From assembly GCA_030019445.1 (NCBI GenBank), contig JASEEU010000004.1, forward strand, positions 62,001-126,000: a DNA stretch of 64,000 nt. The letters are read 5' to 3'. Under the pieces are notes generated by a model. The model did no database searches. It had not been told where the DNA came from and worked only from the letters and a program-made list of their open reading frames with translations. This DNA comes from Anaerosomatales bacterium (GTDB lineage: Bacteria; Actinomycetota; Coriobacteriia; Anaerosomatales; Anaerosomataceae). Shown piece by piece: positions 28,305 through 37,761 of the stretch (its first letter is position 1; every line of letters starts with the position of its first letter). A program made the translations under genes and the position numbers.

Positions 28305-30061
28305 CGGGCGCGCGGGAGCACGAGCGCGACCGTGGTGCCGCGCCCCTCCTCGGAAGCGATATCGACCCTGCCACCGCTCCGCTCGGCCACGTGGCGGACG
28401 AGCGCGAGCCCCAGGCCGGTTCCGCCGCTCTCGCGCGACCGGGCCCGGTCCACCCGGTAGAAGCGTTCGAACACTCGCGGGAGATCGGCCGCGGGGATGC
28501 CGATGCCGGTGTCCGAGACGCGCACGACGAGGGTGCCCTTCTCGGCCGAGACGGCGACACCCACCGAGCCCCGCTCGGTGTAGGCGATGGCGTTGGCCAG
28601 GAGGTTGTCGAGGGCTATCGCGACGTCGGTGGGGTCGGCGGCGGCGTAGACGTCCTCACCGGGGACGGCGGCGAAGTCCGCGTTGAGCGCCAGGCCCTTC
28701 TCGCCGGCTGCGCGCCGGTGCGCGGCGAGCGAGAGGTCGACTGCCTGTCGCATGTCGGTCACCGCGTCGGGAGCGGGAGCGGCTTCGAGGCGCGAGAGGT
28801 CGAGCAGGTCGAGCACGAGGTGCTGCAGGCGGGAGGACTCGTCCCGGATCTGCCGCATGAAGGTGAGCGCCTGCTCGGTGTCGCCGTCGGAGGCCGCGGC
28901 GTCGGCAGCCTCGGCCAGCAGCTGGATCGCCGAGGCCGGCGTCTTGAGCTCGTGCGACGCGTTCGCCACGAAGTCCCGGCGCACGCTGTCGAGGCGCATC
29001 CGGTCCGTCGTGTCGCTGACGACCACCAGATGCTGCCCGCGACCGTCCGCCTCGCCGAGCGGCACGACCGTGAGCCGCTGATAGCGCTGGAGCGGATCGG
29101 GACCGAGCTCACGGACGACCGTCCCGGGTCCTTCGAGCGCTTCACGGATGGCCGAGACGAGCCCGGCGGGAAGCCCGGTCTGCTCGAGCGCGGCGCGCGC
29201 GACACCTGACGGGGAGCGGGAGAGGGCGTCTGCGCCCGCGTTGGCGACGCGCACGAGGTCGCCGTCGAGCAGCATGACCGCGTCGGTGAGGCCGTCCAGC
29301 ACCGCGCGCAGGTTCTCGCGCTCGGCCTCCAGCGCGCCGATCCGCTCGCGTAGCTGCGCTCGCAGTCCTGAGAGCGCGTCGGAGAGCGGCGCGAGGGCGC
29401 CGCGCTCGTCGGGCACGTGCGCCGCGAGGTCACCGGCGGCCATGGCGCACGCCGACCGCGCCAGGCGCTCGACCGGCGCCGCAGCGGTGGAGGTCATGCG
29501 CGCCGCGAGCGCCAGCGCGAGGACGAGCGCCGCACCGAGGAGGACGAGGCCCGTGCTGCGCGCCTGTGCCGAGAGCTGACGGATGCGCTCGAGCGACTCC
29601 GCCACACGCACGGCCACGCGCTCGCCCGCCAGCTCAGCCGGCACGGCGACGTACATCTGGTCGATGCCGAGGGTGGCCGAGCGGCGCACGTCGTGGCCGA
29701 CCGCACCGCCGAGCGCGGCGCTGACCTCGGGCCGGTCAGCGTGGTTCTCCATGACCGCCGGGTCCTCGTCGCTGTCTGCGAGAACGCGTCCGTCGGCCGC
29801 GACCACGGTCATCCGCAGATCGGTCCGCGACACGATCTCCTCGACGAGCGGTCCTGTCGGGCGTCCCGTCTCGGCAAGCGCCACGGCGCCCGCTTGTGCC
29901 ACGCTCGTGAGCTGCCCCCGCTGCTGGTCGATCACCGCGTCGGTGAGCGGGCCGTAGAGGCTCCACGCCCACAGAACGGCGAAGAGCGCGACCAGCACGA
30001 CGTAGCCCGCCGCGAGGCGGAAGCGGTAGGATGTCGTCCATCGCCGCGCGGGGCGCGTCAC
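28301..30061 (-). CDS. phoR: PhoR-like sensor histidine kinase
   Basis: The 586-residue kinase has membrane helices at about 15-34 and 170-188 with an extracytoplasmic PAS-like sensor between them. HAMP (about 190-240), a PAS domain (about 250-350) and the HisKA dimerisation domain with phosphoacceptor H370 in ANASHELKTP follow. HATPase_c has the N-box LLANAIAYT, G1 DTGIGIP and G2 GGTGLGLAL. The GTG start overlaps the response-regulator stop (GTGA). Its location beside pstSCAB, divergent across a Pho-box-like array, argues for phosphate starvation signalling. No phoU is present in the window. Confidence 0.9.
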   Translation of the reverse strand: MTRPARRWTTSYRFRLAAGYVVLVALFAVLWAWSLYGPLTDAVIDQQRGQLTSVAQAGAVALAETGRPTGPLVEEIVSRTDLRMTVVAADGRVLADSDEDPAVMENHADRPEVSAALGGAVGHDVRRSATLGIDQMYVAVPAELAGERVAVRVAESLERIRQLSAQARSTGLVLLGAALVLALALAARMTSTAAAPVERLARSACAMAAGDLAAHVPDERGALAPLSDALSGLRAQLRERIGALEAERENLRAVLDGLTDAVMLLDGDLVRVANAGADALSRSPSGVARAALEQTGLPAGLVSAIREALEGPGTVVRELGPDPLQRYQRLTVVPLGEADGRGQHLVVVSDTTDRMRLDSVRRDFVANASHELKTPASAIQLLAEAADAAASDGDTEQALTFMRQIRDESSRLQHLVLDLLDLSRLEAAPAPDAVTDMRQAVDLSLAAHRRAAGEKGLALNADFAAVPGEDVYAAADPTDVAIALDNLLANAIAYTERGSVGVAVSAEKGTLVVRVSDTGIGIPAADLPRVFERFYRVDRARSRESGGTGLGLALVRHVAERSGGRVDIASEEGRGTTVALVLPRAR

Positions 30062-30771
30062 TCGGGCTCACCCGCCCCGGTACGCTCGTGCGGCTCGAAG
30101 CGGTACCCCACACCGTGGACGGTGTGCACGTAGTCATAGGCCGAGTGCTCGTCGAGCGCCTGGCGCAAGCGGCGGATGTGCACGTCGATGGTTCGGGATG
30201 ACGGCAGGAAGTCGTACCCCCACACGTCGCGGGCCAGTTGCTGGCGCGACATGAGCCGACCCTCGTGGGTGGCCATCGCAAGCAGCAGCTGGAACTCCTT
30301 CAGGCGCAGTCTCACGGGGGTCCCGGCCACGGAGAGCCGGAGCTCGCTCGGCTCGATGCGCAGGTCTCCGGTCTCGATCACGTCGTCGGTCCTGAGCACC
30401 GTGCGCTCGCGCACGCGACGCAGGTTCGCCCGCACGCGGGCGAGCAGCTCTTCCATGGAGAACGGCTTGGTGATGTAGTCGTCGGCGCCAGCGTCCAGGC
30501 CGCGGACCTTGTCGCGCTCCTGGTCGAGGGCGGTGACCATGATGATGGCGACGTCGTGGTCTTCTCGGCGGACCTGCTCGGCGAAGGAGTACCCGTCGAC
30601 GCCCGGCAGCATGAGATCGAGCAGGATGAGGTCGGGGAGCTCCGCGCGCGCACGGGCGAGCCCCTCGGCGCCGTCGGCCGCGGTGAGCGTGTCGAAGCCG
30701 GCACGCCTGAGCGCGTAGTCGACGGTCTGTCTGATGATCGGGTCGTCCTCCACGACCAGCACGGTCGCCAT
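30058..30771 (-). CDS. phoP: PhoP/PhoB-like response regulator (OmpR family)
   Basis: The 237-residue regulator has a receiver domain with acidic pocket VVEDD at 6-10, phosphoacceptor D52 in LLDLMLPG and the conserved Lys in ITKPFSM. A C-terminal winged helix (about 135-230) carries the recognition segment SSRTIDVHIRRLRQAL and ends with VHGVGYRF. The ATG at 30771 is chosen because GAGGAG lies 8 bp upstream and the domain starts right there; the longer open frame crosses the promoter region. It is co-transcribed with the kinase. It probably binds the 11-bp-spaced repeats at 30842-30880 to activate pstSCAB. Confidence 0.93.
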   Translation of the reverse strand: MATVLVVEDDPIIRQTVDYALRRAGFDTLTAADGAEGLARARAELPDLILLDLMLPGVDGYSFAEQVRREDHDVAIIMVTALDQERDKVRGLDAGADDYITKPFSMEELLARVRANLRRVRERTVLRTDDVIETGDLRIEPSELRLSVAGTPVRLRLKEFQLLLAMATHEGRLMSRQQLARDVWGYDFLPSSRTIDVHIRRLRQALDEHSAYDYVHTVHGVGYRFEPHERTGAGEPE

Positions 30772-30841
30772 GTTCGGGCTCCTCGGTTCCGGGGTCGCCG
30801 TACGGTCATCATGCCAGGGTCGACATGGAGGTAATAGCCAT

Positions 30842-30880
30842 TTAACAAAGACTTCACACAAGGGCGACAAGCATTTACAT
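30842..30880 (+). promoter_or_regulatory. Pho-box-like array, four direct repeats with 11-bp period
   Basis: TTAACA (30842), TTCACA (30853), GCGACA (30864) and TTACAT (30875) start exactly 11 bp apart. Three of the four fit the Gram-positive PhoP repeat TT(A/T/C)ACA at five or six positions. A weaker GTAATA sits one period upstream at 30831. The array lies between phoP and pstS and could serve both directions. A -10-like TACGCT (30911-30916) follows for pstS. Confidence 0.7.
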
Positions 30881-30974
30881 CCGTGCAACCACCGCCGGTC
30901 TGTCAGTACGTACGCTGGGATCGTCCGGCGGCGCTCTCGCCGGCGACCTGACTTCGACATGAGGAGAGGGATCG

Positions 30975-31856
30975 GTGAAGGTGAAGAGACTGCTTTCCAT
31001 CGGCCTGGTCGCGGCTCTGCTCGTCGGCGCGCTTGCGCTGACCGGCTGCGGCGCTGCCGAGGACGGCTCCGGCGAGGCCGGAGACGGTTCGGAGCTCTCG
31101 GGCACGATCGACATCCAGGGCTCGGACACGCTGCTGAACGTCGCGACCGCGTGGAGCGAGGGCTTCATGGACGCCAACCCGGGCGTCGACATCTCCGTGC
31201 AGGGCGGCGGCTCGGGCACGGGCATCGCGGCGCTCATCAACGGGACCGTCGACTTCGCCAATGCGTCGCGCGAGATCAAGGACGAGGAGCGCGAGGCGCT
31301 TGAGGCGCAGGGCGGCACCGTCGTGGAGCACCGGGTCGCGATCGACGGCATCGCCGTCATCGTGAACCCGGCCAACGGCGTGGCCGACCTCACGCTCGAG
31401 CAGCTCGGCCGGATCTACCGCGGCGAGATCACGAACTGGAAAGATGTCGGCGGCGCCGACGCGGAGATCGTGCTCCTGTCCCGCGATAGCTCCTCGGGCA
31501 CGTACGAGTACTTCAAGGAGGCGGTCGTGGCCGCCGATGACGAGAACGCCGAGTACGCGGCGAGCGCCAAGCTGCTGCCGTCGAACCAGGCCATCGTCGA
31601 AGAGGTCGTCGGCAACGAGGCGGCTATCGGCTACGTGGGTCTCGGCTATCTGTCGGATGACGTGCAGGTCGTGGCGATCGATGGCGTCGAAGCGTCGATC
31701 GAGACCGCGGCCGACGGCTCGTACCCCATCAGCCGCTACCTGTACATGTACAGCGACGGCGAGCCCGAGGGCGTCATGGCCGCCTACCTTGAGTGGATCC
31801 TGGGTTCGGAAGGTCAGCAGCTGGTCGCTGACGAGGGCTTCGTCCCGCTGCCATAG
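30975..31856 (+). CDS. pstS: Phosphate-binding lipoprotein PstS
   Basis: The 293-residue periplasmic-type binding protein has a lipoprotein signal ending LTGC (C25) and an acidic Gly-rich linker. The phosphate-cleft motifs are IQGSDTLLNVATAWSEGF, GGGSGTGIAALINGTVDFANASRE, LLSRDSSSGTYEYF and GYVGLGY. It captures phosphate outside the membrane for PstCAB. GTG is used as start with GAGGAGAGGG 6 bp upstream. It is the first gene of pstSCAB, under the Pho-box-like array. The length is normal. Confidence 0.96.
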   Translation: MKVKRLLSIGLVAALLVGALALTGCGAAEDGSGEAGDGSELSGTIDIQGSDTLLNVATAWSEGFMDANPGVDISVQGGGSGTGIAALINGTVDFANASREIKDEEREALEAQGGTVVEHRVAIDGIAVIVNPANGVADLTLEQLGRIYRGEITNWKDVGGADAEIVLLSRDSSSGTYEYFKEAVVAADDENAEYAASAKLLPSNQAIVEEVVGNEAAIGYVGLGYLSDDVQVVAIDGVEASIETAADGSYPISRYLYMYSDGEPEGVMAAYLEWILGSEGQQLVADEGFVPLP

Positions 31857-31858
31857 CA

Positions 31859-32788
31859 GTGACGAACACCCCGCCTCATCCGAGCGGACGGAGCCTCGGT
31901 CGTGCGACCACGCGTCGCGCGGCCGAGGCCGTCGTCCGCGGCATCATCTACGCGTGCGGCTGGATGGCGATCGTCATCCTCGCCGCTATCGCGCTCTTCC
32001 TCGTGTACAACGCCGGGCGCGCGCTCACCGAGGTCGGCCTCGGGACCATGCTGTCCGGCATTCAGTGGTACCCGACATCGGACCCTGGGAAGTTCGGCAT
32101 GCTGCCGCTCGTGCTCGGCTCGCTGCTCGTGACGGGCGTGGCGCTCGCTGTGGGCGTCCCGGTCGGCGTCGGGGCGGCCGTGTTCATCTCGGAGTTCGCC
32201 GGCCGGCGCCTCAAGGAGGTCATGAAGTCGGTCATCGAGTTCATGGCGGCGGTCCCGTCGGTGGTCTACGGCCTGATCGGCGTCGCGGTCCTCATCCCCC
32301 TGGTCAAAGACGTCTTCGACCTCTCAAGCGGGCTCACGGCGCTCGCCGGCGGCATCGTGCTCGGCGTCATGTCCGTTCCCACGATCGTCTCGATCTCCGA
32401 AGACGCGCTGCACGCCGTTCCGGATGACCTTCGGCACGGCTCGGCGGCGCTCGGCAACACGCGCTGGCAGACCACGTTCAAGGTCACGCTTCCCTCGGCC
32501 AGCTCGGGCATCTTCGCGGCGGTCATGCTGGGGCTCGGGCGCGCCATCGGCGAGACCATGGCCGTCCTCATGCTCACCGGCAACGCGGCGGTCATGCCGA
32601 CGAGCCTCTTCGACTCGGTGCGGACGATGACCGGGACGATCGCCGCCGAGATGGGCGAGGTCGTCCAGGGCGGCCTCCACTACTCGGTGCTCTTCACCGT
32701 CGGCCTCGTCCTGTTCGCGATCACGTTCGGCATCAATCTGGCCGCCGACCTGGTGCTCGAACGGCAGCGGAAGCGGTGGCGCCGATGA
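31859..32788 (+). CDS. pstC: Phosphate ABC transporter permease PstC
   Basis: This 309-residue inner-membrane permease has six predicted helices. It carries the PstC signature [21 protein letters not shown] after the first helix, [14 protein letters not shown], and the EAA-like loop [21 protein letters not shown]. The [17 protein letters not shown] block is diagnostic of phosphate permeases. The GTG start lies 2 bp after the pstS stop, so translation is probably coupled. The C-terminus overlaps the pstA ATG. Confidence 0.95.
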   Translation: MTNTPPHPSGRSLGRATTRRAAEAVVRGIIYACGWMAIVILAAIALFLVYNAGRALTEVGLGTMLSGIQWYPTSDPGKFGMLPLVLGSLLVTGVALAVGVPVGVGAAVFISEFAGRRLKEVMKSVIEFMAAVPSVVYGLIGVAVLIPLVKDVFDLSSGLTALAGGIVLGVMSVPTIVSISEDALHAVPDDLRHGSAALGNTRWQTTFKVTLPSASSGIFAAVMLGLGRAIGETMAVLMLTGNAAVMPTSLFDSVRTMTGTIAAEMGEVVQGGLHYSVLFTVGLVLFAITFGINLAADLVLERQRKRWRR

Positions 32789-33651
32789 TGAGCCGCGCCA
32801 GGACGCGACAGGCCCGGGTCGCCGAGACGATCGCGCGCGGGGTCATGGGCGCTATGGCCGCCTCGGTCATAGCCGTGGCGCTCTTCGTGCTTGCCTACAT
32901 CGTCTACCAGGGTGTCGGCGCGATCGACTGGCAGTTCCTTACCGACGTGCCCCGCGACCGTGGACGCGCGGGCGGCATCTACCCGGTCATCATCGGCACC
33001 GTGTACGTGGTCACGGCGACGGCGGCGTTCACGCTTCCCGTGGGCGTGCTCGCCGGGATCTACCTGTCGGAGTACGCGCCGCGCAACCTGGCGACGCGCG
33101 CCATACGCCTCGCCATCACGAACATGGCCGGCGTCCCTTCGATCGTCTACGGCCTGTTCGGCCTTGCGGCGTTCGTGCTCGCTGCAGGCATCGGCCGCTC
33201 GGTCCTCGCGGCTGCGCTGACGCTCACCTGCATGACGCTGCCCGTGGTGATCACCGCCACCGAGGAGGCGCTGCGCCAGATACCGCAGGACATCAGGCAG
33301 GCGTCCCTGGCGCTCGGCGCTACGAAACTGCGCACCATCTACAAGGTGGTGTTGCCGGCCGCCGCTCCGGGCATCGTCACCGGGTCGATCCTCGGCCTTG
33401 CGCGTGCCGCGGGCGAGACGGCCCCCATCCTGTTCACCGGCGCGGTGTTCCAGATGCGACAGACGCCGGACTCGCCGCTCTCGCAGTTCATGGCGCTCCC
33501 CTATCACATCTACGCCCAGGTCACATCGGTTCCCGACTGGAACCGCACGCTCGTGTGGGGGACGGTGCTCGTGCTTGTGGCAGGGGTGAGCATCGTCAGC
33601 ATGGTCGCCGCGGCGTGGCGTTCGGTACAGAGGAGGAAGATCAAGTGGTAA
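32785..33651 (+). CDS. pstA: Phosphate ABC transporter permease PstA
   Basis: The 288-residue partner of PstC has six predicted membrane helices. It carries the PstA features [54 protein letters not shown] and [15 protein letters not shown]. The ATG at 32785 overlaps the pstC stop (ATGATGA); a GTG at 32776 is less likely. It encodes the ribosome-binding site of pstB within its last codons (AGGAGGAAG at 33630-33638). Confidence 0.95.
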   Translation: MMSRARTRQARVAETIARGVMGAMAASVIAVALFVLAYIVYQGVGAIDWQFLTDVPRDRGRAGGIYPVIIGTVYVVTATAAFTLPVGVLAGIYLSEYAPRNLATRAIRLAITNMAGVPSIVYGLFGLAAFVLAAGIGRSVLAAALTLTCMTLPVVITATEEALRQIPQDIRQASLALGATKLRTIYKVVLPAAAPGIVTGSILGLARAAGETAPILFTGAVFQMRQTPDSPLSQFMALPYHIYAQVTSVPDWNRTLVWGTVLVLVAGVSIVSMVAAAWRSVQRRKIKW

Positions 33652-34514
33652 GCGTGCTCAGCATCGCAGATGAGGGAACCGCGGCTATCGTCGTGCCGCG
33701 CCCGAGCGTCGATGACCGGACCGCGGGGATCGCTGAAAGCGCTCGCGGCAGCTTCACGCTGGCGGACGTCTCGGTCGCCTACGGTGACGACCTGGTGATC
33801 GAGGGGGTGGACATGGAGATCCCCTCGCGCGCCGTGACGGCGCTCATCGGGCCGTCGGGCTGCGGCAAGTCGACGCTGCTTCGCTGCCTGAACCGCATGA
33901 ACGACGAGCTCGGCACGGTGCGCGTCGGCGGTACGATCACGCTCGACGGGCAGGACATCATGCGCAGGGAGGTCGACCCTGTCGAGTTGAGGATGCGCGT
34001 CGGTCAGGTGTTCCAGCGACCGAACCCGTTCCCGATGAGCATCTACGACAACGTCGCCTTCGGTCCTCGGACGCAGGGCATCCGCCGGCGCGCCGACCTT
34101 GACGCGCTCGTCGAGGAGTCGCTTCGCGGTGCCGCGCTCTGGGACGAGGTGCGCAAGAGCCTCAAGAAGCACGCGTTCGAGCTCTCGGGCGGCCAGCAGC
34201 AACGGCTGTGCATCGCCCGGGCTCTGGCCACCAAGCCCGAGGTCGTGTTGATGGACGAGCCCGCGTCAGCGCTCGATCCCATCTCCACGCAGCAGATCGA
34301 GGATACGATCGCCGAGCTGAAGTCCTCGGTCACCATCGTCATCGTCACGCACAACATGCAGCAGGCTGCCCGGATATCCGACCGCACCGCGTTCATGCTG
34401 CGGGAGAGCCTTGAGGAGCCAGCGCACCTGATCGAGGTCGGGGAGACGAAGAAGATGTTCACGAACCCTGACGACAAGCGTACGGAGTCCTATATCACGG
34501 GGCGCTTCGGGTAG
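33645..34514 (+). CDS. pstB: Phosphate ABC transporter ATPase PstB
   Basis: The 289-residue ATPase has an N-terminal extension of about 30 residues. Walker A is GPSGCGKST, and the PstB-specific stretch [10 protein letters not shown] follows. [20 protein letters not shown], signature [16 protein letters not shown] and Walker [13 protein letters not shown] follow, with H-loop [10 protein letters not shown]. It powers phosphate import. The GTG start has AGGAGG 9 bp upstream, inside pstA, and overlaps its stop region by 7 bp. It is the last gene of the operon; the phosphate-signalling gene phoU, often next, is absent here. Confidence 0.97.
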   Translation: MVSVLSIADEGTAAIVVPRPSVDDRTAGIAESARGSFTLADVSVAYGDDLVIEGVDMEIPSRAVTALIGPSGCGKSTLLRCLNRMNDELGTVRVGGTITLDGQDIMRREVDPVELRMRVGQVFQRPNPFPMSIYDNVAFGPRTQGIRRRADLDALVEESLRGAALWDEVRKSLKKHAFELSGGQQQRLCIARALATKPEVVLMDEPASALDPISTQQIEDTIAELKSSVTIVIVTHNMQQAARISDRTAFMLRESLEEPAHLIEVGETKKMFTNPDDKRTESYITGRFG

Positions 34515-34536
34515 GCCGCACCGGCTGAGAAAAGGA

Positions 34537-34568
34537 AACGAGGCGCGTGGGGGGATACGCGCCTCGTT
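34537..34568. terminator. Bidirectional terminator between pstB and the MFS gene
   Basis: A 12-bp perfect stem AACGAGGCGCGT / ACGCGCCTCGTT has an 8-nt loop. On the plus strand it is followed by CATTT. On the minus strand it is followed by TTTCCTTTTC, a good T-rich tract for the gene ending at 34655. Confidence 0.85.
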
Positions 34569-34654
34569 CATTTGAGCGGCGTGCCCCGCGTCCGAGGGGG
34601 GAGGGGTTGCGGGTCGCTCTGCTCGACCATCAGGAAAGCAACGCCTGTGCCAAA

Positions 34655-35995
34655 CTAGGCCGCATCCGCCGACGTGTCTTCGAGCATGCCCGGTCGCGCC
34701 ACGAGCAGCAGCGCGTATGCGATGAGCACGACCGACCCCGTGAGGATCGCCCGGCTGGGCGTGATCAGGTCGCCGAGCCAGCCGAAGGCGAGCGCGCCGA
34801 ACGGCATCACGCCCATGAAGCTCAGCACGAACAGCGACATCACGCGACCCCGGATGGCCGGCGGCACCGCGGTCTGGAGGTTGGTGTTGATGCTGGAGAC
34901 GCACGCCAGGAACGCCGCACCCATGACGAGGAGCACGCCGAGCGCGATCCACAGCGTGCGTGTGAGCGACAGCGCCAGCGCGCCGACGGCCATGACGAGA
35001 AGCCCGTAACGGATGACGGACTCGCGCCGGAAATCGGGCGGCAGGCTCGCGACGGCGAGCGCGCCGACGAGCGCACCGGCGCCATTGGTCCCCATGAGCG
35101 CCGAGTAGCCGGTGCTCGACAGCCCGAACACCTCGGCGGCCACCGCGGGGAGCAGCGTGGCGAAGGGCATCCCGAAGATCGTCAGCATCAGCGCGCTGAC
35201 GAGGTGCATGCGCACCCGGCGGTGCTGACGGGCATACGTCAGCCCCGCCATGATGCGGTGCCACGAGGTCTCGCCGGCGCGGCGCTCGGCGCGCTCCTGA
35301 CGCGGCCGGATGACCGCCAGGGCCCAGATGACGAACAAGAAGCTCACCGCGTTCACATAGAAGACGGCGGTGAGTCCCAGCGACTCTCGTGCGCCGAAAG
35401 CCGCAAGGACGACGGCCGCGAGCATGGGTCCGACGAGCCGGGCGGCGTTGAACTGCGCCGAAGAGAGCGCGATGGCGTTGAGCAGCGACGAGCGAGGGAC
35501 GAGGTCGGGCACCATCGCCTGCCAGGCGGGGAACATGAACGCCGAGACGATGCCGCCGGCCAGGGTGAGGCCGTAGATCCACGTCATGGTGATCGTGCTG
35601 GACTGGTTCAGCGCGCCGAACGCGAATGCCTGGAGCATCAGAAGGGCCTGCGCGCCGATGAGCAGCTTGCGCCGGTCGAGATGGTCCGCGAGCGTGCCGG
35701 TGAAGATGGTGAGCACGAACACCGGGATCCCGGCGAGGAACTGCACGGCGCCCAGGCTCGAGGACGAGCGTGTGAGCGCGTACACCAGCCAGCCGAGAGC
35801 GACCTGCTGCATCCACGTGCCTGTGTTCGAGAGCACGGCGCCGACGAAGAAGTACGAGTAGTCGCGATAGCGGAACGACTCGAACGTGCGGATCCCGCGC
35901 AGCAGCCGCCGCGGCGGGCCCGAGACATCCGCCTCATACGTCGCCGTGTCATGAGGCAAGGGGCACTGCTTCTGCTGTTCTTCAGTCTCGGTCAC
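34655..35995 (-). CDS. MFS transporter, enterobactin-exporter-like (MFS_3) family
   Basis: The 446-residue membrane protein has about twelve helices. It begins with a soluble N-terminal tail (about 1-40) and the characteristic RTFESFRYRDYSYFFVGAVLSNTGTWMQ entry, within which FRYRDYSYFF and TGTWMQQVALGW are family-typical. A cytoplasmic loop LADHLDRRKLL is the MFS motif A. Family members export siderophores, macrolides or other small molecules by proton antiport. GGGGAG precedes the GTG start. A terminator hairpin lies on each side. The substrate cannot be told from sequence. Confidence 0.9.
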   Translation of the reverse strand: MTETEEQQKQCPLPHDTATYEADVSGPPRRLLRGIRTFESFRYRDYSYFFVGAVLSNTGTWMQQVALGWLVYALTRSSSSLGAVQFLAGIPVFVLTIFTGTLADHLDRRKLLIGAQALLMLQAFAFGALNQSSTITMTWIYGLTLAGGIVSAFMFPAWQAMVPDLVPRSSLLNAIALSSAQFNAARLVGPMLAAVVLAAFGARESLGLTAVFYVNAVSFLFVIWALAVIRPRQERAERRAGETSWHRIMAGLTYARQHRRVRMHLVSALMLTIFGMPFATLLPAVAAEVFGLSSTGYSALMGTNGAGALVGALAVASLPPDFRRESVIRYGLLVMAVGALALSLTRTLWIALGVLLVMGAAFLACVSSINTNLQTAVPPAIRGRVMSLFVLSFMGVMPFGALAFGWLGDLITPSRAILTGSVVLIAYALLLVARPGMLEDTSADAA

Positions 35996-36020
35996 GTATT
36001 CGCTCCCCGACGAGAGACGA

Positions 36021-36052
36021 ACGCTGCCCCGGCCGCGGGGCCGGGGCAGCGT
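36021..36052 (-). terminator. Terminator of the glutamate-synthase-like gene
   Basis: A 14-bp perfect stem (ACGCTGCCCCGGCC / GGCCGGGGCAGCGT) has a 4-nt loop. It lies 27 bp past the stop of the leftward gene; the next minus-strand bases are TCGTCTCTC. Confidence 0.75.
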
Positions 36053-36079
36053 GTGCGACGCTGAGATGCGAGTATACGC

Positions 36080-37672
36080 CTACTCGCTGATGATGCGCAT
36101 GGCCTCTTCGCGCTGGACGTCCATCACGTACTCGAGTCCGGAGACCGAGGCGGCTTCCTCGGTGAGGGCGAACACGTCGCTGCGGGCGATGGACGGGATG
36201 TCGAACTTGCGGCTCCCGCTCATCAGCTGCTGCAGGCCGACCTTGAGCTTGTCGGCGAAGGTGTAGAGCGCGATGGCGCCAAGCGGCATCGAATCCACCT
36301 CGTTGCCGAACTCAGCCTTGAGCGTCTCGTAGCTGACGAAGATCTCCTCCTTGCTCGTGCCGAACTCGGAGACCGTCTTGGGCAGGTTCTCCTCTTTCAT
36401 CCAGAGCTCGATGTTCTTGCCCACGAAGCCGGGGATCATGAGCGCGCGGCCCATGCAGACGGCCTTGGTGTGCGGCGAGCCCATCGCGAGGACCTTGTAC
36501 ACGTGGTCTTCAGTGGAGAAGCCGCCGGCGATCGCGATGTCGGGGATGTAGGCGCCGTCGCGCTCGCGCAGCTTGTTCACGAGCTCGTTGGTCATGCACT
36601 GCAGGTAGAAGGTCGGGATGCCCCACTCCTCCATCATGCGCCACGGGCTCATGCCGGTGCCGCCGGGGGCGCCGTCGATCGTCAGCAGGTCGATGTGCGC
36701 GTTCGAGGCCCACTTGATGGCCATCGCGAGCTCGCGCATGCCATAGGCGCCGGTCTTGAGCGTGACGCGCTTGGCGCCGAGCCCGCGGAGTCGATCGACC
36801 TCGGCGTAGAACGACTCCTCGTCGATGAAGCCAAGCCGGCTGTGACGCTCGAACTGGCGGATGGCGCCGTCCTGGTACGCCGCCTGGATGGCCGGATCGC
36901 TCGGGTCGGGCGTGACGAGGTAGCCGCGACGCTGCAGCTCCAGCGCCCGCTCGAGGTCGTTCACCTTGATCTCGCCGCCGATGCACTTGGCGCCCTGGCC
37001 CCACTTGAGCTCGACGGTCTCCACGCCGAGCTTGTCGATCACGTACTCGGCCACACCAAGGCGGGTGTCTTCGACGTTCATCTGGACGAGCACGTCGCCA
37101 TAGCCCTGATGGTAGCGGCGGTAGTTCTCGATACGGCGCTCCATGTCAGGCGCCTTGGTGACCTTGCCGTTCTCGTCGCGCTCGAGCTGCGGGTCGATGC
37201 CGCAGACGTTCTCGCCGCACACGAGCGAGATCCCGCTGATGGCGGCGCCCACGGCGAAGTGCTCCCAGTTCTTACGGGCGATCTCCGTGGAGCCGAGCGC
37301 GCCCGTGAAGACCGGTACCTTCATCTTGACCTTGTTCTGGTAGCCGAACTCGGTCTCGGTGTTCGCGTTGGGGAAGAGCGTGTTGTCCGGTGTGCCTACC
37401 GCGCCGCCGGGCAGGCCCTCGGCTCCGAGGGCGTAGCCCATGATGTTCAGGTGCGAGTAGTCGATGGGGTAGTCCTTGTCTCCGCCCGCGGTGATCTCGC
37501 CGAAGGGACCGGGGTAGATCACCTCTCGGCCACGGAACGAAGCCTTGAAGACCTCGCAGTTGCCGCGACACCCGTCGACGCACCGGGTGCAGATGCCGGA
37601 TGCGGGAGAGACGTCGCGGGATCGGTTGGACGTTTGCGTGGCTTCGTTGGCATTGGGACGCTGCAGTGTCAT
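36080..37672 (-). CDS. Glutamate-synthase-like FMN/Fe-S protein
   Basis: The 530-residue protein matches the FMN-binding synthase domain of glutamate synthase without the amidotransferase domain. An N-terminal cluster C28-x2-C31-x3-C35-x3-C39 probably binds [4Fe-4S]. The barrel includes KWGQGAKCIGGEIKV, the FMN-binding LLTIDGAPGGTGMSPWRMM and AGGFSTEDHVYKV. Related archaeal and anaerobe proteins pair with separately encoded glutaminase and electron-transfer subunits, none of which is in the window. The ATG at 37672 has AGGGGGTAAG upstream, and TACAAT (37721-37726) is a good minus-strand -10. It is divergent from glutamine synthetase, suggesting a role in ammonium assimilation; the exact reaction is inferred. 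Confidence 0.88.
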   Translation of the reverse strand: MTLQRPNANEATQTSNRSRDVSPASGICTRCVDGCRGNCEVFKASFRGREVIYPGPFGEITAGGDKDYPIDYSHLNIMGYALGAEGLPGGAVGTPDNTLFPNANTETEFGYQNKVKMKVPVFTGALGSTEIARKNWEHFAVGAAISGISLVCGENVCGIDPQLERDENGKVTKAPDMERRIENYRRYHQGYGDVLVQMNVEDTRLGVAEYVIDKLGVETVELKWGQGAKCIGGEIKVNDLERALELQRRGYLVTPDPSDPAIQAAYQDGAIRQFERHSRLGFIDEESFYAEVDRLRGLGAKRVTLKTGAYGMRELAMAIKWASNAHIDLLTIDGAPGGTGMSPWRMMEEWGIPTFYLQCMTNELVNKLRERDGAYIPDIAIAGGFSTEDHVYKVLAMGSPHTKAVCMGRALMIPGFVGKNIELWMKEENLPKTVSEFGTSKEEIFVSYETLKAEFGNEVDSMPLGAIALYTFADKLKVGLQQLMSGSRKFDIPSIARSDVFALTEEAASVSGLEYVMDVQREEAMRIISE

Positions 37673-37720
37673 CTGGCTTACCCCCTGGGGAACGCGCACA
37701 CGGCCGGACGGATTTCGGCT

Positions 37721-37726
37721 ATTGTA
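37721..37726 (-). promoter_or_regulatory. -10 box of the glutamate-synthase-like gene
   Basis: TACAAT on the minus strand, with TTTCAG 17 bp upstream as a weak -35 (37744-37749). The GlnR-like array overlaps this promoter core. Confidence 0.5.
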
Positions 37727-37761
37727 ACCTGATAGAAATGCGACTGAAACGGCGCAGAAAA
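37724..37761 (+). promoter_or_regulatory. GlnR-like site array, four 5-mers with 11-bp period
   Basis: GTAAC (37724), GAAAT (37735), GAAAC (37746) and GAAAA (37757) start exactly 11 bp apart with 6-bp spacers. This matches the actinobacterial GlnR pattern gTnAc-n6-GaAAc as two adjacent a/b site pairs. The array lies between the divergent glutamate-synthase-like and glutamine synthetase genes, the expected place for nitrogen control. No glnR gene is in the window, so the cognate regulator is inferred. Confidence 0.6.
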
